From: Cytophagaceae bacterium
GTDB taxonomy: Bacteria > Bacteroidota > Bacteroidia > Cytophagales > Spirosomataceae
Direction: 5' to 3'
NCBI GenBank assembly: GCA_947450365.1
Contig: CANFVE010000015.1
Coordinates: 1 to 63,772 of the forward strand
DNA length: 63,772 nt
Below are positions 16,435 to 25,263 of this stretch, one piece after another. Position 1 is the first letter of the stretch; the number at the start of each line of letters is the position of its first letter. The notes beneath the pieces are model-generated. The model had not been told where the DNA came from. It was given only the letters and a program-made list of their open reading frames with translations, and did no database searches. Position numbers and translations under genes: made by a program.

Positions 16435-17868
16435 ATGATGAAAAATAAGTATGCCTTTTTGGTTGGATTTGTATTGTTGTCGATTTCCTTGCTTGCTCAA
16501 GATGCGGAAAAGAAAAAAGTGTTGGGCCGATTGAGCAAATTGGAATCCACCTACAGCCAGATTGCCAATAAAATTTGGGGTTTTGCGGAAGTGGGCTACA
16601 AGGAAAAACAAAGTTCACAAGTATTGCAAGAAACCCTAAAACAAGCCGGATTTTCCATAGAATCTGGGGTGGCGGGGATTCCGACATCCTTTGTGGCGAC
16701 TTTTGGTCAGGGCAAACCGGTCATTGGTATAATGGCTGAATATGATGCTTTGCCGGGTATGTCCCAGGATTCGATCCCGACGAAACGATCCATTGGAATG
16801 ACCGCAGGACATGCCTGCGGACATCATTTATTTGGAACGGCTTCGGTGGCATCGGCCATTGCGGTTCGAGATTGGATGAAGGAGACGGGTCAAAAAGGGA
16901 CGATTAAATTATTCGGTTGTCCAGCGGAAGAAGGTGGTTCGGGAAAGGTTTACATGGTCCGAGATGGGGTTTTTGCTGGGGCGGATGTGATGTTACACTG
17001 GCATCCAAATGATGTGAATTCCGTTTCAAATACGTCCTCATTGGCGAATAAAACGGGCAAATTTAGATTTTATGGCTTGTCATCGCATGCGGCGGCTTCA
17101 CCGGATCGAGGAAGGTCGGCTTTAGATGCGGTGGAGGCGATGGATCATATGGCGAATATGATGCGGGAACATGTGCCTCAAACCACTCGAATTCATTATG
17201 TCATTACGAATGGGGGCAAGGCGCCTAATATCGTGCCAGATTATGCAGAGGTATATTATTATGTTCGATCGCCACAGCGGGATATCGTCGAAGATGTCTG
17301 GGGACGTTTGCAAAAAGCGGCTGAAGGAGCGGCCATGGGAACGGGAACTCGGTATGAAATGGAGTTGATTGGTGGGGTATATGAAGTGTTGCCCAATGAT
17401 GTCTTAGCAGGGCTTATGAGTTCAAATTTGCAACAGGTAGGCGGGTATACCTTGAATCCAACGGAATTGGCATTTGCCAAACAAATTCAACAAACAGAAG
17501 GGATGCGGCCGGTAGATTTGGCCAATACCCAATCGGTCAGTCCAGGTCGGCCGGATCCGTCGAGTGGGGGAAGTACGGATGTAGGAGATGTGAGTTGGGT
17601 CGTGCCAACGATCGGTTTGGGAGCTGCCACGTGGGTACCGGGGACGAGCGCGCATAGTTGGCAAGCCGTCGCCGCCGGTGGAACCAGCATAGGCAAAAAA
17701 GGTATGATGGTTGCTGCTAAAACCTTGACAAGTACCGCCATGGATTTATTTAAAAACCCAAAATTGATCGAAGATGCTACGGCAGAATTTAAGAAAAGAA
17801 CGGGTGAAACGTTTAAATATAAGGCCTTATTGGGGGATCGTAAACCGGCATTGAATTATCGGGATTAA
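16435..17868 (+). CDS. Exported M20 family amidohydrolase (AbgB-like)
   Basis: A 477-residue M20-family enzyme with a signal peptide (MMKNKYAFLVGFVLLSISLLAQ), so it is exported, unlike cytoplasmic E. coli AbgB. Metal-site motifs are AEYDALPG (101-108) and GHACGHH (125-131), then CPAEEGGSGK with the catalytic Glu pair, and a late metal ligand in the STDVGDVSW/GTSAHSW region. The AEYDALP and NKTGKFRFYGLSSHAAA motifs place it with p-aminobenzoyl-glutamate and indole-acetyl-amino-acid hydrolases. The probable reaction is cleavage of an amide bond in an acyl amino acid or similar small compound in the periplasm. A second ATG three bases downstream could be the true start. Confidence 0.88.
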   Translation: MMKNKYAFLVGFVLLSISLLAQDAEKKKVLGRLSKLESTYSQIANKIWGFAEVGYKEKQSSQVLQETLKQAGFSIESGVAGIPTSFVATFGQGKPVIGIMAEYDALPGMSQDSIPTKRSIGMTAGHACGHHLFGTASVASAIAVRDWMKETGQKGTIKLFGCPAEEGGSGKVYMVRDGVFAGADVMLHWHPNDVNSVSNTSSLANKTGKFRFYGLSSHAAASPDRGRSALDAVEAMDHMANMMREHVPQTTRIHYVITNGGKAPNIVPDYAEVYYYVRSPQRDIVEDVWGRLQKAAEGAAMGTGTRYEMELIGGVYEVLPNDVLAGLMSSNLQQVGGYTLNPTELAFAKQIQQTEGMRPVDLANTQSVSPGRPDPSSGGSTDVGDVSWVVPTIGLGAATWVPGTSAHSWQAVAAGGTSIGKKGMMVAAKTLTSTAMDLFKNPKLIEDATAEFKKRTGETFKYKALLGDRKPALNYRD

Positions 17869-17928
17869 AATTTGGTCTTCTGAATTGTTCATTTTATCGA
17901 TATTTATTTCATTAAGGACTTTTAGTCA

Positions 17929-17959
17929 TTTGTTAATTTAAGTATTTAGGGTAGTTTAG
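17929..17959 (+). promoter_or_regulatory. Promoter of the Rieske-ApbE-DUF3570 cluster
   Basis: TTTG (17929-17932), a 19-base spacer, then TAGTTTAG (17952-17959), one mismatch from TAnnTTTG, 23 bases before the ATG at 17983. The spacing is that of the Bacteroidota sigma-A promoter. It is the only promoter-like site seen before the five tightly packed genes that follow. Confidence 0.55.
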
Positions 17960-17982
17960 GGGCTGTTAGTCAACATGGGTAT

Positions 17983-18585
17983 ATGGAAAAAAAGGAACTA
18001 AGTAGGTATCAATTTTTGAAATCCATTGGATTTAAGGGTTCGGCCTTAATGGCGATTTTAGCATCCTGTACACAGAAGGAAGATTATGTGCTGGATTCCT
18101 TAATAGTGAATAAGAACGGTCAACCCGTTAAAACCTTAGATAGTACCCAAGCGACTGCTTTAACTCCTTCCGGAAGCACCACTTTACCTGGAACTACACC
18201 AGGAGGAAGCACAGGGGGTACGACGGCGGGATCAACTAATTTGTCCGGCAAAGTAACGACTGATGAATTAAATACGATTAAAAATTTTCTTTTAAAAATC
18301 GATTTAACTAGCAGCTCGGCTTCCGCTTTAATGACGGCGGGAGGTTATTTAATTTCTAATTCCATCGTGGTGGCTGCCTATAACCCAGGAGAATATGTTG
18401 CGGCACAAAACCTATGTACGCACCAGCCGCGTCAGCGGATTATTTTTAATCGATCAGAATTTTATTGCACGGATCATGGCGCTCGTTTTTCGATGACTGG
18501 CCAAGGCCTAAATTCATTAGGAAGTCGAGGATTGGTGGTGTATCGGACGGCCAACGATGGTAAAACCTTATTAATTTTTTCCTAA
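17983..18585 (+). CDS. Exported Rieske-type [2Fe-2S] lipoprotein
   Basis: A 200-residue protein. The N-terminus is an export signal ending at a lipobox-like ILASC (Cys29), preceded by SRYQFLKSIGFKG, which resembles a Tat signal without a clean twin Arg. Residues about 55-85 are a Ser/Thr/Gly/Pro linker. The C-terminal domain carries CTH (Cys145, His147) and CTDH (Cys162, His165), the CxH-x14-CxxH pattern of Rieske iron-sulfur centres, with GARFSMTGQ as in Rieske folds. It would carry one electron at the outer face of the inner membrane or in the periplasm. Its stop overlaps the start of the thioredoxin-like gene (TAATG), and the context is an ApbE flavinylation cluster. The partner redox protein is unknown. 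Confidence 0.85.
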   Translation: MEKKELSRYQFLKSIGFKGSALMAILASCTQKEDYVLDSLIVNKNGQPVKTLDSTQATALTPSGSTTLPGTTPGGSTGGTTAGSTNLSGKVTTDELNTIKNFLLKIDLTSSSASALMTAGGYLISNSIVVAAYNPGEYVAAQNLCTHQPRQRIIFNRSEFYCTDHGARFSMTGQGLNSLGSRGLVVYRTANDGKTLLIFS

Positions 18586-18995
18586 TGAAAATAGCATTTG
18601 TTTTGTGGATGATGTGGATAGGCTGGGGCAATGATTTATCGGTTGCCCAACAAGAAGCCAAGGGGCAAAATAAATTAATTTTGCTCAATTTTTCCGGCTC
18701 TGATTGGTGTGGACCCTGCATCAAATTAAAGAAAGATGTCTTTGAGTCTACTGAATTCCAAAGCTTTGCGGAAAGTAATTTGGTTTTGGTTCGGGCGGAT
18801 TTTCCTCGATTAAAAAAGAATCAATTGGCCAAAGACCAACAAGCAAAAAATGATGCCTTAGCGGAGCGCTATAATCATGATGGTAAATTTCCGTTGACTG
18901 TGTTACTTAATGAACAAGGAAAAGTGCTAAAAGAATGGGATGGTTACCAGCCGTCTACCTCTAAAATGCTTTCGGAAATCCAACATTTCAGGTAA
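18585..18995 (+). CDS. Exported thioredoxin-fold protein with WCGPC motif
   Basis: A 136-residue protein with a signal-like N-terminus (MKIAFVLWMMWIGWGNDLSVAQQ) and a thioredoxin fold: ILLNFSGSDWCGPC (Cys42, Cys45), then KKDVFES and the cis-Pro region KFPLTVLL. The GSDWCGPC form is typical of the thioredoxin_7/DUF255-like group that acts in the periplasm to reduce or shuffle disulfides. It overlaps the Rieske gene by one base and is 4 bases before the apbE start, so it is co-translated with redox partners. A plausible job is keeping cysteines reduced, for instance those of the cysteine-rich DUF4266 protein two genes on (inference). Confidence 0.88.
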   Translation: MKIAFVLWMMWIGWGNDLSVAQQEAKGQNKLILLNFSGSDWCGPCIKLKKDVFESTEFQSFAESNLVLVRADFPRLKKNQLAKDQQAKNDALAERYNHDGKFPLTVLLNEQGKVLKEWDGYQPSTSKMLSEIQHFR

Positions 18996-18999
18996 TTGC

Positions 19000-19935
19000 A
19001 TGAAGCTTTTCAAACGCACGGATTTATTGATGGGAAATCGTTTCGACCTCGGCGTGGTGGGGGAGGATGAGTCCTTGGCTTTGGATGCCTTGGAAAAAGC
19101 CGTTCAAGAAATTCGGCGAATAGAGCAATTGTTTACAACCTATCGCCCTGATTCTCAGGTGAATTTAGTGAATGCTAAAGCGGGTTTAGAGCCGCAAGTC
19201 GTGGATCTGGAAATTATTCAATTAATCGAGCGGGCACGGAAAATTTCCGAATTGACCCAAGGGGCATTTGATTTGACCTATGGATCGTTGGATAAACGCC
19301 TCTGGAATTTTGATCAGGAAATGACGGAATTGCCTTCGGCTGAATTGGCGAAAAGGTCGGTTCAATTGATTAATTATCAACATATTATCGTGAATTCTGC
19401 CGATTCTAGTGTATTTCTGTCCCAAAAAGGGATGCGCATTGGATTTGGAGGGATAGGAAAGGGATATGCGGCGGATCGGGCGAAAAAAGTGTTGCTTGAT
19501 TGCGGCTTTTCGAATGGCTTGGTGAATGCCTCTGGGGATATGTGTGCGTGGGGAAAGCGGGTGGATGGGAAGGATTGGACGATTGGTATTTCGAATCCGG
19601 ATCGGCCATCAGAGGTATTTTCGGAATTCTCTTTGCGGAATTCGGCGGTGGCGACCTCGGGGAATTATGAAAAATTTGTCATGATAGGGGGACGGAAATA
19701 TTCGCATACGATACATCCGAAAACGGGTTTCCCGATTCAGGGAATTAAAAGTGTGACGATTTTTGCGCCGATGGCGGAATTGGCCGATGCGCTGACTACG
19801 CCTGTGGCTGTGATGGGCGTGGAAGTAGGAATGGATTTAATTAATCAATTACGAGGTGTGGGGTGTTTGTTGATCGATGATGCCAATCGTATACATGCTT
19901 CGGATACAATTCGGTCGATGAGTTTAGCTAGCTAA
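19000..19935 (+). CDS. apbE: FAD:protein FMN transferase (ApbE family)
   Basis: From the ATG at 19000 the protein has 311 residues. The frame is open back to 18940 inside the previous gene, but 19000 starts right after that gene's stop and before the conserved TDLLMGNRFDLGV. Family motifs are YRPDSQVNLVN, GGIGKGYAADRA (150-161), LVNASGDMCAWG, and SHTIHPKTGFP. ApbE uses FAD to attach FMN by a phosphodiester bond to Thr/Ser of exported redox proteins. Unlike most ApbE proteins of this phylum no signal peptide or lipobox is visible, which is odd for an enzyme acting outside the cytoplasm. Its protein target is not evident; the next gene (DUF4266) is a candidate. Confidence 0.92.
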   Translation: MKLFKRTDLLMGNRFDLGVVGEDESLALDALEKAVQEIRRIEQLFTTYRPDSQVNLVNAKAGLEPQVVDLEIIQLIERARKISELTQGAFDLTYGSLDKRLWNFDQEMTELPSAELAKRSVQLINYQHIIVNSADSSVFLSQKGMRIGFGGIGKGYAADRAKKVLLDCGFSNGLVNASGDMCAWGKRVDGKDWTIGISNPDRPSEVFSEFSLRNSAVATSGNYEKFVMIGGRKYSHTIHPKTGFPIQGIKSVTIFAPMAELADALTTPVAVMGVEVGMDLINQLRGVGCLLIDDANRIHASDTIRSMSLAS

Positions 19936-19940
19936 TAGAT

Positions 19941-20156
19941 ATGAAAAAAATAATACTTGGATTTTTGGGAATAGGAATGCTGAGTTTTCAGTCGTGTACG
20001 GCGGTGAAGGAGTTCCAAAAAAGTCGGATTAATGACTCGGAAATGGAATTGTCCTCGCGCAAGAGCGAGAAATTTGAGCAAAGTTTTTATTTGTATCGCG
20101 AGGGGGCATCTGGTGCGAATGGAGGGAAAAGTGGCGGAGGTTGTGGCTGTAATTAA
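19941..20156 (+). CDS. DUF4266 small lipoprotein with GGGCGCN tail
   Basis: A 71-residue lipoprotein (lipobox FQSC, Cys19). The mature part is short: charged ESSRKSEKFEQ-type helix (SSRKSEKFEQSFYLYREGA) and then a Gly-rich tail SGANGGKSGGGCGCN with two cysteines at the very end. This is the DUF4266 pattern, known to me as a companion of DUF3570 and ApbE genes; its function is unknown. The SGAN piece resembles the SGAT core of ApbE flavinylation sites but has Asn in place of the acceptor Thr. The terminal CGC could bind a metal or be a site of modification. Spacing is 5 bases after apbE and 11 bases before DUF3570. Confidence 0.85.
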   Translation: MKKIILGFLGIGMLSFQSCTAVKEFQKSRINDSEMELSSRKSEKFEQSFYLYREGASGANGGKSGGGCGCN

Positions 20157-20167
20157 GAGATAGGATA

Positions 20168-21418
20168 ATGAAAAAGGTAATAGTAGCGATTGGATTGTAT
20201 TGTTCGTTTTTGCAGGGTGCAAAAGCTCAGGAGTTCTTGTTTTACAATCGGGGGCCTAAGGGAGGGAATACCTTGACGGATAATAGTTCGGATTTTGTGA
20301 AGAGACAATTGAAGTTCGAGGAGGTCAATTTGGTGACGGGATATTATTTGCAAGACGGCAATAATTCGGCGGTAACGGGGGGGATTGGAACGGAGAAATT
20401 AACGGATTTGGCAAATTCTTTTGAGATTCGTTTTTCGAAATTAGATCGATTTAATCGATCACATAGTTTTACGTTGGATTTTAACATAGATACATATACC
20501 TCTGCCAGTTCGGATAAAATAGATCCATTGACGGTTTCGTCTGCGTCAAAGTCGGATAAACATATTTATCCGAGTATTTCGTGGTCGGTGAACGATCCGG
20601 TGGTTGGATTTACCCAGGGATTAAGTTATTCCTATTCGACGGAATATGATTATAAATCCCATGGAATAAATGCCTTTATCACAAAACTTTCGAAGGACAA
20701 GAATACAGAAATCACGGTAAAAGCGGGTGCGTTTTTTGATACTTACATGTGTATTTTACCTTCGGAAATGCGTCCATATTTTTATCCGTCGGGGGCGGAG
20801 CGAGATCAGGAGGGGATTGATTATAAGCCGAGGAATTCTTTTAATGCCTCGCTATCTATTTCGCAGGTGATAAATCAGCGTTTGCAGGTGATGGCGATGA
20901 TTGAACCGAGTTTTCAGGAGGGTTTGTTGAGCACGCCTTTTCATCGGGTATTTTTCACGAATGGGAATTCGACGGTGGAGAAATTGCCGGGGACTCGTTA
21001 TAAATTACCGATTGGTTTGCGTTTAAGTTATTTTGCGGGGGATAAAACCGTTATTCGGGCATTTTATAGGGGTTATGTGGATGATTGGGGGATGACGGCA
21101 CATACGGCGAATTTGGAAGTTCCGTATAAGATTACGCCGTTTTTTTCTGTGAGTCCGTTTTATCGATTTAATGTGCAATCAGCGGTTCGCTACTTCAAAC
21201 CTTATGCCCAGCATACCACGACAGAGTCTTTTTATACCTCTGATTATGACATTTCAAGTTTTACGAGCCAGTTCATGGGTGTCGGCCTTCGAATCGCGAC
21301 TCCGGGTGGGATTTTGGGCTTGATTAATTGGAATTCTTTGGAGTTACGTTATGGCTATTATTCTCGTTCGAATGGGATGGTCGGCCATAGCATTTCTGCG
21401 CATATAAAAATCAAGTAG
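20168..21418 (+). CDS. DUF3570 outer-membrane beta-barrel protein
   Basis: A 416-residue protein with a signal peptide (cleavage near AKAQ) and a series of amphipathic strands rich in aromatic residues, ending in SISAHIKIK, consistent with an outer-membrane beta-barrel. The segment FDINTYTSASSDKIDP-like (residues about 104-119) with DKIDPLTVSSAS and SDKHIYPSISW is typical of DUF3570. In other Bacteroidota this family sits beside DUF4266, ApbE and thioredoxin genes, as here. Its role is unknown; it may anchor or export the DUF4266 partner, or form an electron conduit like other porin-cytochrome systems (inference). It closes the operon, and hairpin copy B follows. Confidence 0.85.
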   Translation: MKKVIVAIGLYCSFLQGAKAQEFLFYNRGPKGGNTLTDNSSDFVKRQLKFEEVNLVTGYYLQDGNNSAVTGGIGTEKLTDLANSFEIRFSKLDRFNRSHSFTLDFNIDTYTSASSDKIDPLTVSSASKSDKHIYPSISWSVNDPVVGFTQGLSYSYSTEYDYKSHGINAFITKLSKDKNTEITVKAGAFFDTYMCILPSEMRPYFYPSGAERDQEGIDYKPRNSFNASLSISQVINQRLQVMAMIEPSFQEGLLSTPFHRVFFTNGNSTVEKLPGTRYKLPIGLRLSYFAGDKTVIRAFYRGYVDDWGMTAHTANLEVPYKITPFFSVSPFYRFNVQSAVRYFKPYAQHTTTESFYTSDYDISSFTSQFMGVGLRIATPGGILGLINWNSLELRYGYYSRSNGMVGHSISAHIKIK

Positions 21419-21735
21419 TTGATCGGCCAAATTCCAGAAAATTCAGTTTTCTTTTTACCCATATTCTGGCTTTTCCTTAGCTTTGTCAATCCTTCCCGGT
21501 TTGACAAAGCTCAAGGGGAAACCCACTTATAAACTCTTCATCATCCTTCAGAACCTTTGTTAATTCACTAATTTTGAATTATGTATAAGTAATTGATTTT
21601 CAATTATTTGTATATTTTTTTGATATAATTTTGGACATATTGTTCATAAAAATGGACAAAAATTAAACCTTTTCGGTTTTATAAGAGGGCTTAAAAGATG
21701 TATTTGGGATATGATTCTCTATACCTTTTTTCCTA
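21419..21735. other. 317-bp intergenic region with hairpin B and an AT-rich leader
   Basis: The first third holds hairpin copy B. The rest is very AT-rich. Two exact TAATTTTG boxes (21568-21575 and 21626-21633) match TAnnTTTG. The second has a TTTG (21607-21610) only 15 bases upstream, shorter than usual. Either could start the signalling operon, whose GTG is at 21736. No open frame of note and no tRNA was seen. Confidence 0.5.
21479..21511 (+). repeat. Interspersed hairpin element, copy B
   Basis: Stem AGCTTTGTCAA (21479-21489) / TTGACAAAGCT (21501-21511) around apex TCCTTCCCGGT. Flanks CCTT and AAGG extend the stem with one bulged C. It lies 60 bases after the DUF3570 stop, without a T-tract. 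Confidence 0.85.
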
Positions 21736-24700
21736 GTGAAATCCTTTAAGCTAACTTACGCATTAACCTTATTATTTATAGGTGCATTCCTTCCGGATTC
21801 CTTGGCCACGGACAAGGTTCCAAGCAAGTCTGTTCGAAATGATTTGGAGCAGGGAAATTTTTTCATTAAACATTACAAGCGAGATTTTTTAAATTCGGTT
21901 TATGCGAACTGGACGCTTATTCAGGACCAGGATGGTATCATATATGTTGGGAACACCATAAAAGGTGTCATAGAATTTGATGGGCAACGTGTGAAACGGA
22001 TTATTAAGAATAAAGTTCCCATGAATGCCTTCGTTCGAGAAATGGGAATGGACTCTCGAAATACCATTTACGTAGGAACAGGTAACAATTTCGGGTATCT
22101 ACAAAAGAACAAATTCGGTGACCAGGAATATATCTCATTGTCAGATGAGCTACCGAAAAAAGATGAATTAACCTCTACTTTTTGGGGATTGTGTGTACAT
22201 CATGACACTACTTTCTTTCAAACGGAGGATGCGGTTTATCTATACCGCTATAAAAAATTTCTAAGGGTCTTTAAATTTAAGGAAACGGTCCACGTGTTAA
22301 ACGAAACGCCCAATGGAGTATTTTTACGTGTTTGGGGAAAGGGTTTGATGCGATTTAATAAGGACAAGGGATTTCAACTTATTCTTGGCACTGCGAAAAT
22401 TTTTGCCCAAAACCGTGTAGATGCATTGTATTTATTGCAATCAGGTGATCATTTATTGGTCTCTAGAAATGTAGGATTTTACCTGTTGAAAAAGAATGGA
22501 ACCGTCGAAAAAGTTCAAAACCCATTCATTAATCAATATGTGATCGAAGGCCATTCCTACATGGGTTCTTCCGTCATGAAAAATGGTAAAATACCAGTAA
22601 TTACTTCTGACCGAGGAATTTTATTTTTAAATCAAGATTTGAGTTTAAATGCTGAGATTGGAGTAAAAAGTGGATTACATGAAGAAGGATTTTCTTATTA
22701 CATTCAAGATCGTGCGGGGGACATCTGGGGGGCAAATTCGGGGATTACAAAAATCTCTTTTGATCCCTCATTGACAAATTTTTCATCCATCAATGGACTA
22801 AAAGGTGGTGTCTCTGATATTAAGCGCATAGGAGGTGTTTTGTATGTACGAACATCGGATGATTTATTTAGATTTAATCCCAAAAAATCAGTTGCTGACT
22901 TGTCGACATTTACCTCCATGGGTATTACCGAGTTAGGTGGGCGTTTCATTCCGTTTGGGGATCAAATTGTTAATACCAATAATTACACCATCAATGCGAT
23001 ATACAAAGGAAAAAAAATCCATGTCTCTTCGCTTTATCGATCGAATCATTCGATTCAGGCCAACTTAAACCCCAATTTACTTTATACAAGTAATTCAGCG
23101 TATGGGCTTTTGTTACATGAATTTAGAAATGGAAAATGGGATTCAGTCACTGTAAAAAATGGTGAGACCTATTCAGGAAATAATCTCAAAGAAATTTCAC
23201 CGGGAAAAATTTTGATTTCTACGCGAAAGGGTATGGTCGAATTTGCTTACACCAAATCTGGACAGGGCATTTTTACCCCATATAAGCCTGATAAATTATT
23301 TACACAAAAAAAGGATTTTACCTTTTTGGAAATTCGTGAAAATCTGACGGTTTGCCTGGATTCGGCTAACCGGGTATACTTGCCAGATGTACAGAAGCAC
23401 ATGCTACGCCATACTTCATTTAGTCTAGACAGTATGGTGGCTGGTGAAGTTTGGACTTATGAGTATAATCCGATGGCTGGATACGGCTGGCTATTATGTA
23501 AAAATGGATTATTTAAGACGAAATTTGATCTAAAAAAAGGTTTTTCATTTCAAAAATATCCTCTTTACAAAGTGGATTTATCTGAGCTCAGTTACCGGAT
23601 TATGGTGGAGGGAAAAGGTGAGCATGAGGTAATTTGGTTAGGTTCCCAGGAGAATAAAATTTATCGATATTTGCCTGAATTAGCCATTAAGGAAAAAATA
23701 CCTCAGTTTAAGGCTTTAATTCGACGTATTTCATCGGGAAATGAACCTGTTGAGCTAGAACCAGGTACCTTAGCTTTTGATAAAAACAACCTTGTTTTTG
23801 AGGTGGCATATCCGTTATTTGGTACGGAAAACAAAACTACGTTTAGTTATTGGTTAGAAAATCAAGATGAAACATGGTCTGATTTTGGTTCTGATTCAAA
23901 AAAGGAATATACGAATCTGCATGAGGGAACCTATACATTTCATGTGCGGGCAAAGGATGCGACTGGACATGTTAGCGAGGAAGCAAAGGTTAGCTTCCGA
24001 ATTTCTCCACCGTGGTACCGTACGATTGTTGCCTATATTATTTACTTAGCCATTCTCATTTATTTATTCATTTTATTTGGTCGCTACCAGGCTAAAAAAT
24101 CGAGGGGAAAGGCTGAAGATGAACGTCGAATGGCTGAATTAGAAGCAGCCAAAGATTTACAGAATCGGATGCTTCCTAAGCAATTGCCTCAAAACCTAGG
24201 ATTGGATATTGCGACCTATTTACAAACTTCCTCGGAGGTGGGGGGTGACTATTATGATTTCCATCCACAGCCAGATGGAACACTAATTGCGGTATGTGGA
24301 GATGCTACGGGCCATGGAACGGCTGCGGGCATGTTGGTCTCGATTACGAAAGCGGGCTTGATTGGCCTGCCTTTGGATGAACCCCAACATATGTTGTTTG
24401 ATTTAAATCGACTCGTTAAAAAGGTCGATTTAGGGATTTTACGTATGAGTTTGAATATTGTACATGTCAAAGGAGATAGCTTAGTTTTAAGTTCTGCGGC
24501 GATGCCTCCTTGTTATTTGTACTCGGCAAAATCGAATAGCGTGGAAGAAATTCAGTTGAGTGGATTGCCACTTGGAGGATTGTATGGGGCCACATTTGAC
24601 CAGGTGGAACGATCTTTTGAGGAAGGTGATTTGTTTGTGATCGTTTCGGATGGATTACCAGAAGCACCGAATTTGAAAGGGGTGCAGTTGGGATACCAAG

Positions 24701-24843
24701 CTGTCGAGGAATGCATATTACAACATGCGAATAAAACATCTAATGAGATTAAGGAAGCATTGGTTCAACTTGGACATACGTGGTTGGCCGGTCAAATTAC
24801 TCCAGATGATATTACAATTGTCATAATTAAAAAAACAAAATAA
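21736..24843 (+). CDS. Periplasmic two-component-type propeller sensor with cytoplasmic SpoIIE/PP2C phosphatase
   Basis: A 1035-residue membrane protein starting at GTG. After a signal-like segment (about 1-24) comes a long periplasmic beta-propeller region (about 30-650; repeats such as FSYYIQDRAGDIWGANSGITKISF are weak two-component-regulator propeller motifs), a Y_Y_Y domain (about 690-757, FSYWLENQDETWSDFGSDSK), one membrane helix (about 762-785), a short coiled coil (ERRMAELEAAKDLQNRML) and a SpoIIE phosphatase (about 800-1035). Metal-site Asp residues are in GGDYYD, CGDATGHG, VSDGLPEAP and PDDITIV. It would dephosphorylate a STAS anti-anti-sigma-type protein in response to an outside signal; the kinase and STAS genes follow within 4 bases. 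Propeller sensors in this phylum usually end in a histidine kinase; here the output is a phosphatase. Confidence 0.9.
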   Translation: MKSFKLTYALTLLFIGAFLPDSLATDKVPSKSVRNDLEQGNFFIKHYKRDFLNSVYANWTLIQDQDGIIYVGNTIKGVIEFDGQRVKRIIKNKVPMNAFVREMGMDSRNTIYVGTGNNFGYLQKNKFGDQEYISLSDELPKKDELTSTFWGLCVHHDTTFFQTEDAVYLYRYKKFLRVFKFKETVHVLNETPNGVFLRVWGKGLMRFNKDKGFQLILGTAKIFAQNRVDALYLLQSGDHLLVSRNVGFYLLKKNGTVEKVQNPFINQYVIEGHSYMGSSVMKNGKIPVITSDRGILFLNQDLSLNAEIGVKSGLHEEGFSYYIQDRAGDIWGANSGITKISFDPSLTNFSSINGLKGGVSDIKRIGGVLYVRTSDDLFRFNPKKSVADLSTFTSMGITELGGRFIPFGDQIVNTNNYTINAIYKGKKIHVSSLYRSNHSIQANLNPNLLYTSNSAYGLLLHEFRNGKWDSVTVKNGETYSGNNLKEISPGKILISTRKGMVEFAYTKSGQGIFTPYKPDKLFTQKKDFTFLEIRENLTVCLDSANRVYLPDVQKHMLRHTSFSLDSMVAGEVWTYEYNPMAGYGWLLCKNGLFKTKFDLKKGFSFQKYPLYKVDLSELSYRIMVEGKGEHEVIWLGSQENKIYRYLPELAIKEKIPQFKALIRRISSGNEPVELEPGTLAFDKNNLVFEVAYPLFGTENKTTFSYWLENQDETWSDFGSDSKKEYTNLHEGTYTFHVRAKDATGHVSEEAKVSFRISPPWYRTIVAYIIYLAILIYLFILFGRYQAKKSRGKAEDERRMAELEAAKDLQNRMLPKQLPQNLGLDIATYLQTSSEVGGDYYDFHPQPDGTLIAVCGDATGHGTAAGMLVSITKAGLIGLPLDEPQHMLFDLNRLVKKVDLGILRMSLNIVHVKGDSLVLSSAAMPPCYLYSAKSNSVEEIQLSGLPLGGLYGATFDQVERSFEEGDLFVIVSDGLPEAPNLKGVQLGYQAVEECILQHANKTSNEIKEALVQLGHTWLAGQITPDDITIVIIKKTK

Positions 24844-24846
24844 GCT

Positions 24847-25263
24847 ATGGGAAAACCAAAAATTGAATTGAAGCTACCCATCTTGCCAGACATGGAGTTG
24901 GTTGCAATTAATACCGCTGAGGTGGTAGCCAAACACATGGATTTGAGCGATGATAAGGCAGCTGAGATCAGCATGGCTCTTATTGAGGCCTGCATTAATG
25001 CTTTTGAACATTCGAGGGCAGAAAATAATATATTCATCCATTTTATTTTGGAGGATGATTCCTTGGTGATCAAGGTGATCGATCAAGGGATTGGATTTGA
25101 TAAATCCAATGTGGAGATTCCGAAAATTGAAAATAAAGTTGGAACCGATGAACGAAAAAGGGGTTGGGGCTTACAATTAATTCAAGAATTAATGGATACC
25201 GTTGAATTTGAATCGACGAAAGAGGGTACTACTGTAACAATGACAAAAAAGAAAGAATCATGA
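24847..25263 (+). CDS. RsbW/SpoIIAB-like ATP-binding serine kinase (anti-sigma-factor type)
   Basis: A 138-residue GHKL ATPase. It has the N-box ALIEACINAFEHS (Asn51, Glu47), the G1 box DQGIGFD (79-85) and the G2 box RGWGLQLIQEL (105-115). This is the HATPase_c_2 family that phosphorylates a serine of a STAS partner and binds its target in the unphosphorylated cycle. The STAS gene overlaps its stop (ATGA at 25260-25263), the standard pairing. No sigma factor gene is present nearby, so it may bind something else, such as the sensor phosphatases or the cyclase encoded downstream (inference). No membrane segment; cytoplasmic. Confidence 0.92.
   Translation: MGKPKIELKLPILPDMELVAINTAEVVAKHMDLSDDKAAEISMALIEACINAFEHSRAENNIFIHFILEDDSLVIKVIDQGIGFDKSNVEIPKIENKVGTDERKRGWGLQLIQELMDTVEFESTKEGTTVTMTKKKES

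Noticed and set aside
18940-18999. Upstream ATG extending apbE into the thioredoxin gene
   Set aside because: It would overlap the previous gene by 56 bases and adds residues without a signal peptide; the ATG at 19000 directly after the stop is better.
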